This document shows positions 26,313 to 35,029 of a DNA stretch of 64,000 nucleotides, one piece after another (the first letter of the stretch is position 1; the number at the start of each line of letters is the position of its first letter). Location of the stretch: assembly GCF_026072635.1 (NCBI RefSeq), contig NZ_AP023081.1:4770501-4834500 (forward strand). Direction: 5' to 3'. The position numbers and the translations under genes are program-made. Under the pieces are notes generated by a model. It did no database searches, had not been told where the DNA came from, and saw only the letters and a list, made by a program, of their open reading frames with translations. The stretch comes from Pseudomonas solani. Its GTDB lineage: Bacteria; Pseudomonadota; Gammaproteobacteria; Pseudomonadales; Pseudomonadaceae.

Positions 26313-27284
26313 CTAGAGCCAGCCCGAGCGCTTGAAGCTGGCGAACAGCCCGGTGCAGCCGGCGGCGATGAAGCCGAGCACGCCGAAGTAGCCGTAGTGC
26401 CAGGTGAGTTCCGGCATGTTCTGGAAATTCATCCCGTAGATGCCGGCCACGGCGGTGGGGAAGGCGAGGATGGCGGCCCAGGCGGCGAACTTGCGTTGCA
26501 CCACGCTCTGGCGCGAGGACTCCAGCAGCAGGCCGATCTCGATGGCGTGGTCGGCCATCTCGCGCAGGCCGGTGAGGTCTTCCAGCAGGCGGTTGACGTG
26601 GATGGCGATGTCGCGGAAGTAGGGCCGCATGTTCTTGTCGATGAAGGGGAAGTCCAGGCGCTGCAGCTCCTGGCAGATTTCCGCCAGCGGGCCGATGTAG
26701 CGGCGCAGGCGCAGCAGGTCGCGGCGTACGCCCTGGATGTGCTCGACGTCGTCCTGGCTCAGCGGCCGGTCGAGTACCAGTTGTTCGAGGGCTTCTAGTT
26801 CCAGGTGGTAGCCGTCCATCAGCGGGCGGTAGTTCTCGATGACGAAGGCCATCAGCGCATAGAGCACGAAGTCTTCGCCGTGCTCCAGCAGCAGCGGGCG
26901 CGCTTCGCAGCGCTGGCGCACCTGGGAGTAAGGCGCCGAGGCACCGTAGCGGGCGCTGATCACATAACCGGTGCCGGCGAATAGCTGGGTCTCGACGAAG
27001 GTGAGGCCGGTGTCGGTGCGCACCGGTGAATAGAGTACGAGGAACAGGGCGTCGCCGAAGGTTTCCAGCTTGGGCCGGGTGTGGCGTACCAGGGCATCTT
27101 CGAGGGCCAGCTCATGCAGGTCGAACTGGCGCTGCAGGTTGGTCAGTTCCTCGGCGCCAGGATCGTGCAGGCCGATCCAGACGAAATGGCCGGGCTTCTT
27201 CGCCCACTCCTTGCCCTCGTCGAGGCTGATGTCGGTGATCTTCTTGCCCTTGGCGTAGACGGCGGCGGCAACCACATGACCCAT
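26313..27284 (-). CDS. CorA family Mg2+/Co2+ (or Zn2+) transporter
   Basis: Protein of 323 aa. A large soluble domain is followed by two C-terminal membrane helices, with the signature IYGMNF between them. The C-terminal tail is positively charged (ASFKRSGWL). The set fits CorA/ZntB channels. The ATG at 27284 gives the usual length. Confidence 0.9.
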   Translation of the reverse strand: MGHVVAAAVYAKGKKITDISLDEGKEWAKKPGHFVWIGLHDPGAEELTNLQRQFDLHELALEDALVRHTRPKLETFGDALFLVLYSPVRTDTGLTFVETQLFAGTGYVISARYGASAPYSQVRQRCEARPLLLEHGEDFVLYALMAFVIENYRPLMDGYHLELEALEQLVLDRPLSQDDVEHIQGVRRDLLRLRRYIGPLAEICQELQRLDFPFIDKNMRPYFRDIAIHVNRLLEDLTGLREMADHAIEIGLLLESSRQSVVQRKFAAWAAILAFPTAVAGIYGMNFQNMPELTWHYGYFGVLGFIAAGCTGLFASFKRSGWL

Positions 27285-27473
27285 GCGCTGGTTTTCCTTG
27301 TTCGAATGGTGAGCGGCGGTGAGCTTAACCCGCCCCTGCTTGAGAGTGTCGGTGGATGCGGGGAGTTCTTCCACAAAGGCGGGCACTTCGGCCGAATTAC
27401 CCGGCGGGTCATGGTGCCGGTGCGGCGCTTGCTCTAGATTCGGCGGCTCCCGCTCATAACAAGGAGAACAGGC

Positions 27474-28343
27474 GTGAACGAGGCATTCCCTTTCGCTGCG
27501 GGTACTTTCGATTGCCCGGTGACTATCCATCCGGGGCAGCCGGGTGCGCCGGCCCTGGTGGTGATGCCCGCCATGGGCGTGGCGGCACGCAAGTACGAGG
27601 CGCTGGCCCAGGCACTGGTGGCCGCCGGCTGCAATGTGCTGGTGGCCGACTGGCCGGGCCAGGGCACCAGCCGGCCGCGCCCGGACCGCGGCCATGACTA
27701 TGGCTACCGCGAGCTGGTGGAGGATTTCGTGCCCAAGCTGCTGGCCATGGCCGCGCGGCATTTCCCCGGCAGCCGCCAGGTGTTGCTGGGGCACAGCTTG
27801 GGTGGGCATGTCGCGGCGCTCTATGCCGCGGCCAACCCGGATGCCGAGGTGACGGTGATCGGCGTCGCCTGCGGCAACATCCATTACCGCCACTGGCACG
27901 GCCGCAAGCGCCTGATGACGCCGCTGGTGGCGCTGAGCTTCAACCTGATGACAGCGGTGCTCGGCTACCTGCCGGGGCCGCGCATCGGCTTCGGCGGCTA
28001 CGAGGCGAGCAGCCTGATCCGCCAATGGGGGCGGGTGGCCTTCAGCGGCGACTTCAAGCATGTCGGCTTGCCCCTGGCGGAGCCGGCGCGGGTGGGCGTG
28101 ACCTCGCTCTTCGTCAATATCGAGGGCGATAACTTCTCGCCGGAAGCCTCCACCCTCGGCCTGGCCGCGCTGATCCAGGCGCCGCCCCGGGTGCAGCGCC
28201 TGCCTTCGCCCCGGCCACCCCACGAAAACCCCCACAGCGCCTGGTTGCGAACGCCCGGTTCGGTGGCGGAGTTCGTGCTGGGCTGGCTGGTGGAGCGGGG
28301 CATCCTGGTTGCACAGGGGCAGGTTTCGAGCCGCCTGGGCTGA
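27474..28343 (+). CDS. Alpha/beta hydrolase
   Basis: Hydrolase of 289 aa. The nucleophile elbow GHSLGG lies near residue 103, with an oxyanion-region PAMGVAARKY. Start GTG at 27474, seven bases after AAGGAG. The candidate acid and His are toward the C-terminus (NIEGDNFSP, HENPHSAW). Substrate unknown. Confidence 0.85.
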   Translation: MNEAFPFAAGTFDCPVTIHPGQPGAPALVVMPAMGVAARKYEALAQALVAAGCNVLVADWPGQGTSRPRPDRGHDYGYRELVEDFVPKLLAMAARHFPGSRQVLLGHSLGGHVAALYAAANPDAEVTVIGVACGNIHYRHWHGRKRLMTPLVALSFNLMTAVLGYLPGPRIGFGGYEASSLIRQWGRVAFSGDFKHVGLPLAEPARVGVTSLFVNIEGDNFSPEASTLGLAALIQAPPRVQRLPSPRPPHENPHSAWLRTPGSVAEFVLGWLVERGILVAQGQVSSRLG

Positions 28344-28370
28344 AGCCCACCCTACACGCCCGCGCAAACG

Positions 28371-28400
28371 AAAAAGCCCGGCATCGAGCCGGGCTTTTTC
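28371..28400. terminator. Bidirectional terminator
   Basis: Stem AAGCCCGGC / GCCGGGCTT with flanking A5 and T5 between convergent hydrolase and plsC genes. Confidence 0.88.
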
Positions 28401-28412
28401 ATGGACGGACGA

Positions 28413-29132
28413 TCAGGCCTGGGCCAGTTCGCGGTCCATGGCGTTGATGCAGTCGAGCATCTTCTGCCGGCATTCCTCGATGAGCATGGGCAGGTCGTCC
28501 AGGCTCAAGCCGGCGGTGGGGATGGCGGGCAGGGCGCGGATGATGACCTTGCCGCTGTTCCAGCGGTTCAGGCGCATCTGCTTGACGTAGTTGCTGACGC
28601 ACACCGGGATGATCGGCACGCCGGCGGCGATGGCCATCTGGAAGGCGCCGCGCTTGAACTGCAGCAGCTCCTCGCCGAGGTTGCGGGTGCCTTCGGGGAA
28701 CACCCAGATGGAGGTGTCTTTATTGCGCAGCGTCTCGGTGGTGGTGAGCATCGCTTCGCGGGCCTTGCGGGCGTTGCCACGGTCGATCAGCACGTTGCCG
28801 GCGAGCCAGTAGAGCTGGCCGAAGAAGGGCACCCACTTGAGGCTCTTCTTGCCGATGCTGACGGTGCGTGGCGGCACCACGCGGCCGAGCACGTAGAGGT
28901 CGTAGTTGGACTGGTGGTTGGCGACGATGACGCAGGCCTTGTCGTGCTCCAGCAGCTTCACGTCGGGCTTCACGTCCAGGCGCAGGATACGCAGCGCCGG
29001 CAGGGAATAGAAGCGGGCGCAGAGACGGCTGTTATCCGGGTTGAATGGGCGGCAGATGCCGAGCAGCAGGCCAGCGATGCCGGCGATTATGAAGTGCACG
29101 CCCATGAGGATCATGCGCAGAAGGAAAAGCAT
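28413..29132 (-). CDS. plsC: 1-acyl-sn-glycerol-3-phosphate acyltransferase
   Basis: Membrane enzyme of 239 aa making phosphatidic acid in phospholipid synthesis. The family motifs are present: NHQSNYD (catalytic HX4D), GNVLIDRGN, FPEGTRN and PIIPVCVS. The ATG at 29132 (MLFLLRMILMGVHF) is used; an upstream TTG at 29153 adds seven residues. Several paralogues occur in Pseudomonas, so the exact gene name is tentative. Confidence 0.88.
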   Translation of the reverse strand: MLFLLRMILMGVHFIIAGIAGLLLGICRPFNPDNSRLCARFYSLPALRILRLDVKPDVKLLEHDKACVIVANHQSNYDLYVLGRVVPPRTVSIGKKSLKWVPFFGQLYWLAGNVLIDRGNARKAREAMLTTTETLRNKDTSIWVFPEGTRNLGEELLQFKRGAFQMAIAAGVPIIPVCVSNYVKQMRLNRWNSGKVIIRALPAIPTAGLSLDDLPMLIEECRQKMLDCINAMDRELAQA

Positions 29133-29201
29133 CGATATCGCCCAGTCAGACAAAAGGCGCGCAGTGTACGGGTGTGCACTTTATTGGGCAATTGCTGCCG
29201 G

Positions 29202-30053
29202 TCAGGGGGTTGTAACCTTTTCTGTACCGCTGGCCGTGGCAGGGAGGAACTCCGGCGAGCTGTAGTGTTCGGCCAGCCGGTCGAGGGTGCCGTTGGCCTG
29301 TACCTGGGTCAGTGCCGCGTCGAAGCGCTGCATGAAGTCGGCCTTGTAGGGGTAGGCGACCGCATTGAGACGGGTGAAACCGAGGTGGCCGCGTTCGCTG
29401 GCCAGAACCGGGCCTTCCACCAGGCTGATGGCTTCCTCCTCGGTGATGCTGCCGTCTTCGCGCATCTGTTGCAGTTCCCAGAGGATCGACAGGCGATCGT
29501 TGATGTAGACGTCGATCCGCTGGCGCAGCAGCTTGAGCAGGTTGGTGCGGTTGTCGCGGGCGTAGGACTGGTCGATCTCGCCGGTCTCCACCATCTCGCG
29601 GTAGCGCTGGGAGTTGACCGTGACGAAGCCGCTGTTGAGGCCCACGCGCAGCCCGGCGTAGGCACTGGGGAAGTCGTCGAAATTCCGGGTGCCGGCCAGC
29701 CCCGGGCGGATGAACACCGCCAGGCGCTCTTCCAGGATCGGCCGCGAGTACTCCATCCACGGGCGTTCGTCCGGGCGGTAGTAGGGCGGGTAGAGGGCAA
29801 AGGCGTTGCCCTTGGCCACTTCCGCCAGGCCGCGCGGCCAAGGCACCGGGCGGATGGTGACGCGGTAGCCCGGCATCAGGGCGAAGACCCTGCGCAGGAT
29901 ATCGGTATAGAGCCCCTTGGCTTCGCCATTCTCCTCGTAGCTATAGGGCGGGTAGCCCGAGTCGCAGAGGATGGTGACCTCGACGGGCGTTGGTCCCTGG
30001 GCACGGCACAGGACCGTGGCGCAGAGCAGGGCCACCAGCAGAAACGCGCGCAT
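29202..30053 (-). CDS. Periplasmic solute-binding protein, SBP_bac_3 type
   Basis: Exported protein of 283 aa: signal peptide (MRAFLLVALLCATVLCRAQ) then a type II binding fold (VTILCDSGYPPYSYEENGEAKGLYTDIL, GLRVGLNSGFV). Amino-acid-like ligands are usual. No ABC permease is next to it; the neighbour is a chemoreceptor, so it may work alone or feed signals. Confidence 0.8.
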   Translation of the reverse strand: MRAFLLVALLCATVLCRAQGPTPVEVTILCDSGYPPYSYEENGEAKGLYTDILRRVFALMPGYRVTIRPVPWPRGLAEVAKGNAFALYPPYYRPDERPWMEYSRPILEERLAVFIRPGLAGTRNFDDFPSAYAGLRVGLNSGFVTVNSQRYREMVETGEIDQSYARDNRTNLLKLLRQRIDVYINDRLSILWELQQMREDGSITEEEAISLVEGPVLASERGHLGFTRLNAVAYPYKADFMQRFDAALTQVQANGTLDRLAEHYSSPEFLPATASGTEKVTTP

Positions 30054-30101
30054 GGCATGCCTCCGGCAAAGCGGCCGCGCTTCATGCGCGGCCTGCCCGG
30101 G

Positions 30102-31985
30102 TCAGATCTTGAAGCGGCTGAGCAACCTGTCCTGCTGGCCGACCTGTTCCACCATCACCGCGCATTGACGCACCTGCTGCTCGGCACCGCCGGCAACCTC
30201 GTGGCTGATGTCGCGGATGTTGGTGGTGTTGCGGTTGATCTCTTCGGTGGTGGCGCTCTGCTGCTCGGCGGCGGTGGCGATCTGCAGGTTCATGTCGTTG
30301 ATGCGGTTGATGGCATCGCGGATGCGCCCGAGCATGTCGTTGGCCGCGCCGGCATCGTCGGCGGTCTTGCTGGCGGTGTCGCGGCTTTGCTGCATGCGCT
30401 GCTCGGCCTGGCGGACGCCGGTCTGCAGCTGGTCGATCATCTGGCGGATTTCCTGGGTCGACTGCTGGGTGCGCGAGGCGAGGGAGCGCACCTCGTCGGC
30501 CACCACCGCGAAACCACGGCCGGATTCGCCGGCCCGCGCCGCTTCGATGGCGGCGTTGAGGGCGAGCAGGTTGGTCTGGTCGGCGATGCTGGTGATCACC
30601 GAAAGGATGGATTCGATGCTCTGGCTGAGCTTGGCCAGTTCGTTGATGGCCTGGCCGGTGTCGTCCATCTCGTTGGCGAGCTGCTTGATCGCCTCGGTGG
30701 AGCGGGAGACCACGGTGACGCCGTTCTCGGTCTCCTCGTTGGCGGCCAGCGCGGCTTGGGCGGCGGCCTGGGCGTTGCGCGCCACTTCCTCGGCGGTGGA
30801 GGCCATCTCCTGCATGGCGGTGGCCAGCTGGTCCAGCTCCATCAGCTGCACCTGCAGGCGGTTGGCGGCCTGGCCGGCTTCGTTGGAGGTGAGGTCGGTG
30901 CTGCCACGCACTTGCTGGGAGCTGCCCATCACGTCGCCGATCAGGGTCTGCAGGTTCTGCAGGAAGCTGTTGAATTCGCGGGCCACCAGGGAGATTTCGT
31001 CGTTGCCGGCGGCCGGCAGGCGCTTGGTCAGGTCGCCCTGGCCGCTGTTGATCTCGTGCAGCGAGTCACCCAGGGCATCCAGCGGGCGCAGTACGCTCTT
31101 CATCAGTACGCCCAGCAGCACCAGGCTGATGATCACGCCCAGCACGGTACCGACCACGGCGCGCCAACTGAGGGCGTTGGCTTCGGCCATCACCTTGCCC
31201 TGGTCGAGCACGACGCCTATGTACCAGTCCATGCCCTTGAGGTTGGGCAGCGGGGTGAAGGACACCAGCAGTTGCTGGTCGCCGGTGTCGATTTCCTGCA
31301 GGTCCTTTTTCAGGGCCGGGCTCTTGCCGCCGAACAGTTCGCTGTAGGGCTTGCCGTTCAGTTTGGTGTCGGGGTGGGAAATGATGTTGCCGTTGCGGCT
31401 GAGCAGGAAGGCGTAGCCGGCCCCGTTGAAGTCCAGGGTGTTGACCGCGTCGGCCACGGTCTTCAGGCGGATGTCGCCGCCCATCACGCCGAGGAACTTG
31501 CCGGCATCGGTGATTCGGGCAACGGCGGAGATGAGGATCTCGCCCGTGGTGGAATCGACGTAGGGCTCGGTGAGCACCGCCTGGCTGCCGGCCTTGCCAG
31601 TGGCGTACCAGGGGCGCTGGCGGCCGTCCCAGTCGGGTTTGGGCTGCCAGGAGGGGTCGTTCTTGATTGGCTTGCCGTCGGCTTCGAGGGCGCCGAACAC
31701 CAGAATGAATTCGTTCTTCAGCATCGTCGAATCGACGACGCGCTGGGTTTCCTCGGGGCTGTATTTGCTGTCGATGGTCTGGGACATGAGGTCCAGCAGG
31801 CGCAGTTTGGCGTTCAACCAGTTTTCGATCTGGCGGGCCAGGGCGTTGCTGGATTCGGAAATGCTGGATTCAGCTTGGGCGCGAAGGGTGCTACGGACCT
31901 GGCTGACCTGGGCCAGGGACAGGAGCGCGGTGGTGAGGAAGAGTACTGCAGCGGCGGCAAGGCTGACCTTGTGGGCAATCTTCAT
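30102..31985 (-). CDS. Methyl-accepting chemotaxis protein (dCache sensor)
   Basis: Receptor of 627 aa. Layout: membrane helix 1 (residues ~8-28), periplasmic dCache domain (RQRPWYATGKAGSQAVLTEPYVDSTTG and VMGGDI), membrane helix 2 (~275-300), HAMP, and a cytoplasmic signalling hairpin (ADQTNLLALNAAIEAARAGESGRGFAVVADEVR). AGGAGCTCCGC precedes ATG 31985. The RPWY...TEPYVD pattern resembles amino-acid or amine dCache sites, but the ligand is unproven. It ends before the SBP gene on the same strand. Confidence 0.92.
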   Translation of the reverse strand: MKIAHKVSLAAAAVLFLTTALLSLAQVSQVRSTLRAQAESSISESSNALARQIENWLNAKLRLLDLMSQTIDSKYSPEETQRVVDSTMLKNEFILVFGALEADGKPIKNDPSWQPKPDWDGRQRPWYATGKAGSQAVLTEPYVDSTTGEILISAVARITDAGKFLGVMGGDIRLKTVADAVNTLDFNGAGYAFLLSRNGNIISHPDTKLNGKPYSELFGGKSPALKKDLQEIDTGDQQLLVSFTPLPNLKGMDWYIGVVLDQGKVMAEANALSWRAVVGTVLGVIISLVLLGVLMKSVLRPLDALGDSLHEINSGQGDLTKRLPAAGNDEISLVAREFNSFLQNLQTLIGDVMGSSQQVRGSTDLTSNEAGQAANRLQVQLMELDQLATAMQEMASTAEEVARNAQAAAQAALAANEETENGVTVVSRSTEAIKQLANEMDDTGQAINELAKLSQSIESILSVITSIADQTNLLALNAAIEAARAGESGRGFAVVADEVRSLASRTQQSTQEIRQMIDQLQTGVRQAEQRMQQSRDTASKTADDAGAANDMLGRIRDAINRINDMNLQIATAAEQQSATTEEINRNTTNIRDISHEVAGGAEQQVRQCAVMVEQVGQQDRLLSRFKI

Positions 31986-32163
31986 GCGGAGCTCCTGGCG
32001 AGTGAAATGCCTGATGCCTTCCGTCCGTGCCCGGCGTCATGGCTTAAAAGTAATACAGCTTTTCGAGCTTGTCCGAAGCAAAGTGCCATCACTTGTCGGA
32101 AATTTCTGCTGCTCGTCTGGGATGGGAGTCTAGGCGGCTACAGCGAGGCAGGAGGCGGAAATG

Positions 32164-32190
32164 AAAAAGCCCGGCACGGGGCCGGGCTTT
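32164..32190. terminator. Bidirectional terminator
   Basis: Stem AAGCCCGGC / GCCGGGCTT just downstream of the crotonase-type gene and upstream of the chemoreceptor gene. Confidence 0.8.
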
Positions 32191-32208
32191 CTACAGGGGA
32201 CGGTGTGA

Positions 32209-32898
32209 TCAGAGCGGGTGCTGCTTGTCCTGCTCGATGGCGGCGTCCAGGGTCTCCAGCAGCGCCTTGCGCACCTTGAGCTTGGTGTTCTTGTGGGCGG
32301 TGGAGTTGATCTTCTTCATCTGTTGGGCGACGGCCTGGGCGGTGGCCAGCAGTTCTTCGGCCGGCACCACCTTGTCGAGGAAGCCGGCTTTCTGGGCGCC
32401 CTTGGGGTCGAACATCTCGCCATTGACCACCGAGCGCTGGAAGGCGGCCTTGGTCAGGCGGTCACGAGCCAGCTCGATGCCGACGTGGTGCATGGTCATG
32501 CCGATCAGCACTTCGTTCAGGCCGATGCTGAAGGGGCCCTCGACGCCGATGCGGTAGTCCGCCGACAGCAGCAGGAAGGCGCCCTTGGCTACGGCGTGGC
32601 CGGAGCAGGCCACGATGATGGGGAAGGGGTGGGCGAGCATGCGGCGCGCCAGGGTGGAACCGGCGGCGACCAGGTTCACGGCGTTTTGCGGGCCGGAGGT
32701 CATCACCTTGAGGTCGTAGCCGCCGGAGAGGATGCCCGGCTGGCCGGTGAGGATGACGATGGCGCGGTCCTGCTCGGCGCGGTCCAGCGCGGCATTGAAG
32801 GCGGCGATCACGTCCGGGGAAATGGCGTTCACCTTGCCGTTGGCAAGGGTCAGGGTGGCGACGCCGTCTTCGAATTGGTAGGAGATCAGCTCACTCAT
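32209..32898 (-). CDS. Crotonase/enoyl-CoA hydratase-like protein
   Basis: Protein of 229 aa with the crotonase fold (ATLTLANGKVNAISPDV, and the oxyanion region LSGGYDLKVM plus CSGHAVAKGAFLLLSADYRIG). The usual pair of catalytic glutamates is not evident at the expected place, so hydratase activity is uncertain. Stand-alone gene with ATG at 32898. Confidence 0.83.
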   Translation of the reverse strand: MSELISYQFEDGVATLTLANGKVNAISPDVIAAFNAALDRAEQDRAIVILTGQPGILSGGYDLKVMTSGPQNAVNLVAAGSTLARRMLAHPFPIIVACSGHAVAKGAFLLLSADYRIGVEGPFSIGLNEVLIGMTMHHVGIELARDRLTKAAFQRSVVNGEMFDPKGAQKAGFLDKVVPAEELLATAQAVAQQMKKINSTAHKNTKLKVRKALLETLDAAIEQDKQHPL

Positions 32899-33097
32899 GG
32901 CAGGGGTCCTTGTTGTGGAATGGGGCAGACACTACTCAGGCGCAGGATTCAGGTAAAGCGCTTTGACTGACTGACAAGTCAGGCGGGCCGGGCGTTTCCT
33001 CCCTATAAGGCGTTCTCTATGGGGGTGATGGGCAGGGACAATTGGGCGGAGCTGCGGGAGGCCGGTAAGTTCGCCTCCATTGTCGAAAGGAGCTCCC

Positions 33098-33316
33098 ATG
33101 GACCGATTCGCCCACAGCGCCAGCATCATCCTCGCCGTCGTTCTGCTGCTCGGCTCGTTGCTCGTGGCCAACAGCGCCACCCTGCAGAACCCCACCGGCG
33201 TGCTCCTGTTATTCGTCGCCGGGGTGTTCGTTTCCTTCGGCTTCATCTTCTTCGGCAGCCTCAAATTCGACGACTACCGCAACGGCCAGGACGGCGACTC
33301 GCCCCGTTCTCCATAA
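33098..33316 (+). CDS. Small two-helix membrane protein
   Basis: Protein of 72 aa, ATG at 33098 after AAAGGAG. Two membrane segments (IILAVVLLLGSLLVAN and VLLLFVAGVFVSFGFIFFG), cytoplasmic hydrophilic tail. Function unknown. It lies just before tRNA-Ser. Confidence 0.65.
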   Translation: MDRFAHSASIILAVVLLLGSLLVANSATLQNPTGVLLLFVAGVFVSFGFIFFGSLKFDDYRNGQDGDSPRSP

Positions 33317-33342
33317 GCGCATGAAAATTCTCAAAAAAATGT

Positions 33343-33371
33343 TTGCATTCCGGAAAACACTCCACTAAATT
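33343..33371 (+). promoter_or_regulatory. Promoter of tRNA-Ser
   Basis: TTGCAT at 33343-33348 and TAAATT at 33366-33371 with 17-bp spacing, GC-rich discriminator after, ending about 38 bp before the tRNA. Confidence 0.65.
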
Positions 33372-33409
33372 AGCGCACCTCGACGGGGCTGACGCCTCGG
33401 AGAGATTCC

Positions 33410-33499
33410 GGTGAGGTGTCCGAGCGGTTGAAGGAGCACGCCTGGAAAGTGTGTATACGGGAAACCGTATCGTGGGTTCGAATCCCACCCTCACCGCCA
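33410..33499 (+). tRNA. tRNA-Ser (anticodon GGA)
   Basis: 90-nt class II tRNA with encoded CCA. Acceptor GGTGAGG pairs with CCTCACC, anticodon loop CTGGAAA gives anticodon GGA at 33444-33446 (reads UCC/UCU), long variable arm ATACGGGAAACCGTAT, T-arm GGGTTCGAATCCC. Serine class II identity is clear. Confidence 0.97.
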
Positions 33500-33513
33500 C
33501 TTTCCGTATACAG

Positions 33514-33546
33514 AAACCCCTGATTCGAAAGAGTCAGGGGTTTTTT
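33514..33546 (+). terminator. Terminator of tRNA-Ser
   Basis: Stem AACCCCTGA / TCAGGGGTT followed by T6. Confidence 0.9.
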
Positions 33547-33592
33547 GTTTGCCCTTGAAATAGTGCCTATACACCCCGCATCCCCAGAAACC

Positions 33593-33624
33593 AAAACCCC
33601 TGATCTCCGGTGGAGCCAGGGGTT
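33593..33624 (-). terminator. Terminator of the 33656-34072 lipoprotein gene
   Basis: Stem AACCCCTG / CAGGGGTT with an inner CTCC/GGAG helix; on the minus strand it is followed by T4. It shares stem sequence with the tRNA terminator 80 bp away. Confidence 0.75.
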
Positions 33625-33655
33625 GCGCTTTTGAGGTATCCGGTCGTTACGTTTA

Positions 33656-34072
33656 TTACGGCGGCCCGAACTCGATCTGCGCACAGCCGTGGGACAGCAG
33701 CATCTGCCCGTCGTCGGCCTCGAAGGCGGTGATGGTCTTCGACTTGTCGACCGTGATGGTGATGATGCAGCGGTTGGGGTGGTGGACGTTGTCCCAGTAG
33801 TTGGTGGTGACGATGACGTTGCCTTGCTGCTCCGACGAGGTGCCGACCACTTCGTTCTGGTAGTAGGACGTGTCGCTGTACCAGCTGAGCACGACTTCAC
33901 CGGTGCCGGTGGGGTTCATCTGGTCCGGTTTGCCGAAGAAGTTGATGGCTTCCTCGGCGGAGCGGCCCTTCCATTGGCTGGCGGCGTAGAGCTCGGGGAG
34001 CGTGTCCATCTGGATGCAGCCGCCCAGTGCGAGCGGCAGGCAGGCCAGGGCGAGTATCCGTAGCGCTTTCAT
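33656..34072 (-). CDS. Lipoprotein, hypothetical
   Basis: Protein of 138 aa. Signal peptide with lipobox (LPLALGGC), then a small domain with FGKPDQ and WYSDTSYY that resembles SmpA/OmlA-like folds (helix-pair then strands). Anchored in the envelope, probably outer membrane. Same strand and close to the 34102 gene. Confidence 0.75.
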   Translation of the reverse strand: MKALRILALACLPLALGGCIQMDTLPELYAASQWKGRSAEEAINFFGKPDQMNPTGTGEVVLSWYSDTSYYQNEVVGTSSEQQGNVIVTTNYWDNVHHPNRCIITITVDKSKTITAFEADDGQMLLSHGCAQIEFGPP

Positions 34073-34101
34073 TTGTCTGTCTCCTGGGGCCTGGCTGCCC
34101 G

Positions 34102-34716
34102 TCAGGGATTGGCGGGCTTGTTGCCCAGGAGGAGGTCGAGGTCGCGCAGGACGCCCTGGCTGCTGTTCTTCACGGCGTTGGGGCCGTGGTTCTCTTCATA
34201 ATAGGCGCTTGGGCGGGTGATGCCCCACATCTTGGTGCGGGTGACGGTGGCGAGGACGTCGGCGGTGGTGTTGCCGAGGCGCATCATCGCGTTGGCTTCA
34301 CGCCCGTCGGGTTTGCAGGCGAAGTCGTAGGAGCGGTCGATCCAGCTTTGCGGGACCGGGTTCCAGCCCTTGGGCGCCGGCAGGGTGGAGGCGGTGGCGG
34401 AGCGGTTGTAGGCGGTGACTGTGTTGACCTTCAGCAGGCGCTTGTTGCACTGGAACTGCAGGTCGTAGGCGACGAAGTCGGGGGCATCGGCGGTTTCGAA
34501 TATCTGCACGACGGTGACGGAGCGGGCGGGTTCTGCCTGGCCGGATTCCATCTTGAGTTCGGCGACGGAGGCGCCGTCGGCGTAGAAGAGGTCACGGTTG
34601 GGCTGGTCGCCGGTGCCGAAGATCACCCACCAGTCGGCAGCCATCGCCGATTGCTGGACCTGGATCAGCAGCAGTGCCAGCGATACGCCCAGTACGACTT
34701 TGTTCTTGATGTTCAT
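34102..34716 (-). CDS. Exported hypothetical protein (surface-adhesin E-like)
   Basis: Protein of 204 aa. The start ATG at 34716 gives a signal peptide (MNIKNKVVLGVSLALLLIQVQQSAMA). The mature part begins ADWWVIFGTGDQPNRDLFYAD and contains a Cys pair (FQCNKR and DFACKP), a pattern like small surface-adhesin domains that contain W-V-x-x-G. No biochemical role known. It precedes the 33656 lipoprotein on the same strand. Confidence 0.65.
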   Translation of the reverse strand: MNIKNKVVLGVSLALLLIQVQQSAMAADWWVIFGTGDQPNRDLFYADGASVAELKMESGQAEPARSVTVVQIFETADAPDFVAYDLQFQCNKRLLKVNTVTAYNRSATASTLPAPKGWNPVPQSWIDRSYDFACKPDGREANAMMRLGNTTADVLATVTRTKMWGITRPSAYYEENHGPNAVKNSSQGVLRDLDLLLGNKPANP

Positions 34717-34841
34717 GCGTGTCTTCCATGAAGGGCCGCTTGGCAACTGGAGAGCCCAGCCCCTTGCACGGCAGAGCGCGGACGTTAGCGAGCGCTCGTG
34801 GCGACTTGAATAGGGCGCATGAGCTAGTGGCGTGGTGTTAG

Positions 34842-34941
34842 CAGGCAGGTTGTGCGCGGCGTCGCAACCTGCCTGTGGCGCAGTGCCGGTTTTTCCGTGT
34901 GGGGTCATTGCTGCATGGGTTGCCGGTTGGTGACGCAACCC
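34842..34941. other. Two strong hairpins in a divergent intergenic region
   Basis: Hairpin one has perfect 11-bp arms CAGGCAGGTTG (34842-34852) and CAACCTGCCTG (34865-34875). Hairpin two has 7-bp arms GGGTTGC (34917-34923) and GCAACCC (34935-34941). Neither has a following T run. They lie between the starts at 34716 (minus) and 35030 (plus), so could be operators or leader structures. The rest of the 313-bp gap shows nothing else. Confidence 0.5.
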
Positions 34942-35029
34942 GGAAACTGCCATGCCTGCTCGGGCATGTTCGGTTTCAGTCATGGGCGCCGGTCGGCGTT
35001 TCACTCATGGGTACATCGGGAGCTGCATC

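Noticed and set aside
28401..32279. 1292-codon open frame on the plus strand
   Set aside because: Antisense shadow of plsC, the solute-binding protein and the chemoreceptor, all with clear motifs.
33410..33499. tRNA-Ser as the prophage attachment site
   Set aside because: The integrase is 18 kb away, with intact chromosomal genes between.
34952..35029. Longer N-terminus for the DUF4124 protein from an upstream start
   Set aside because: It would hide the signal peptide behind 26 unrelated residues; the GTG at 35030 has GGGAG at seven bases.
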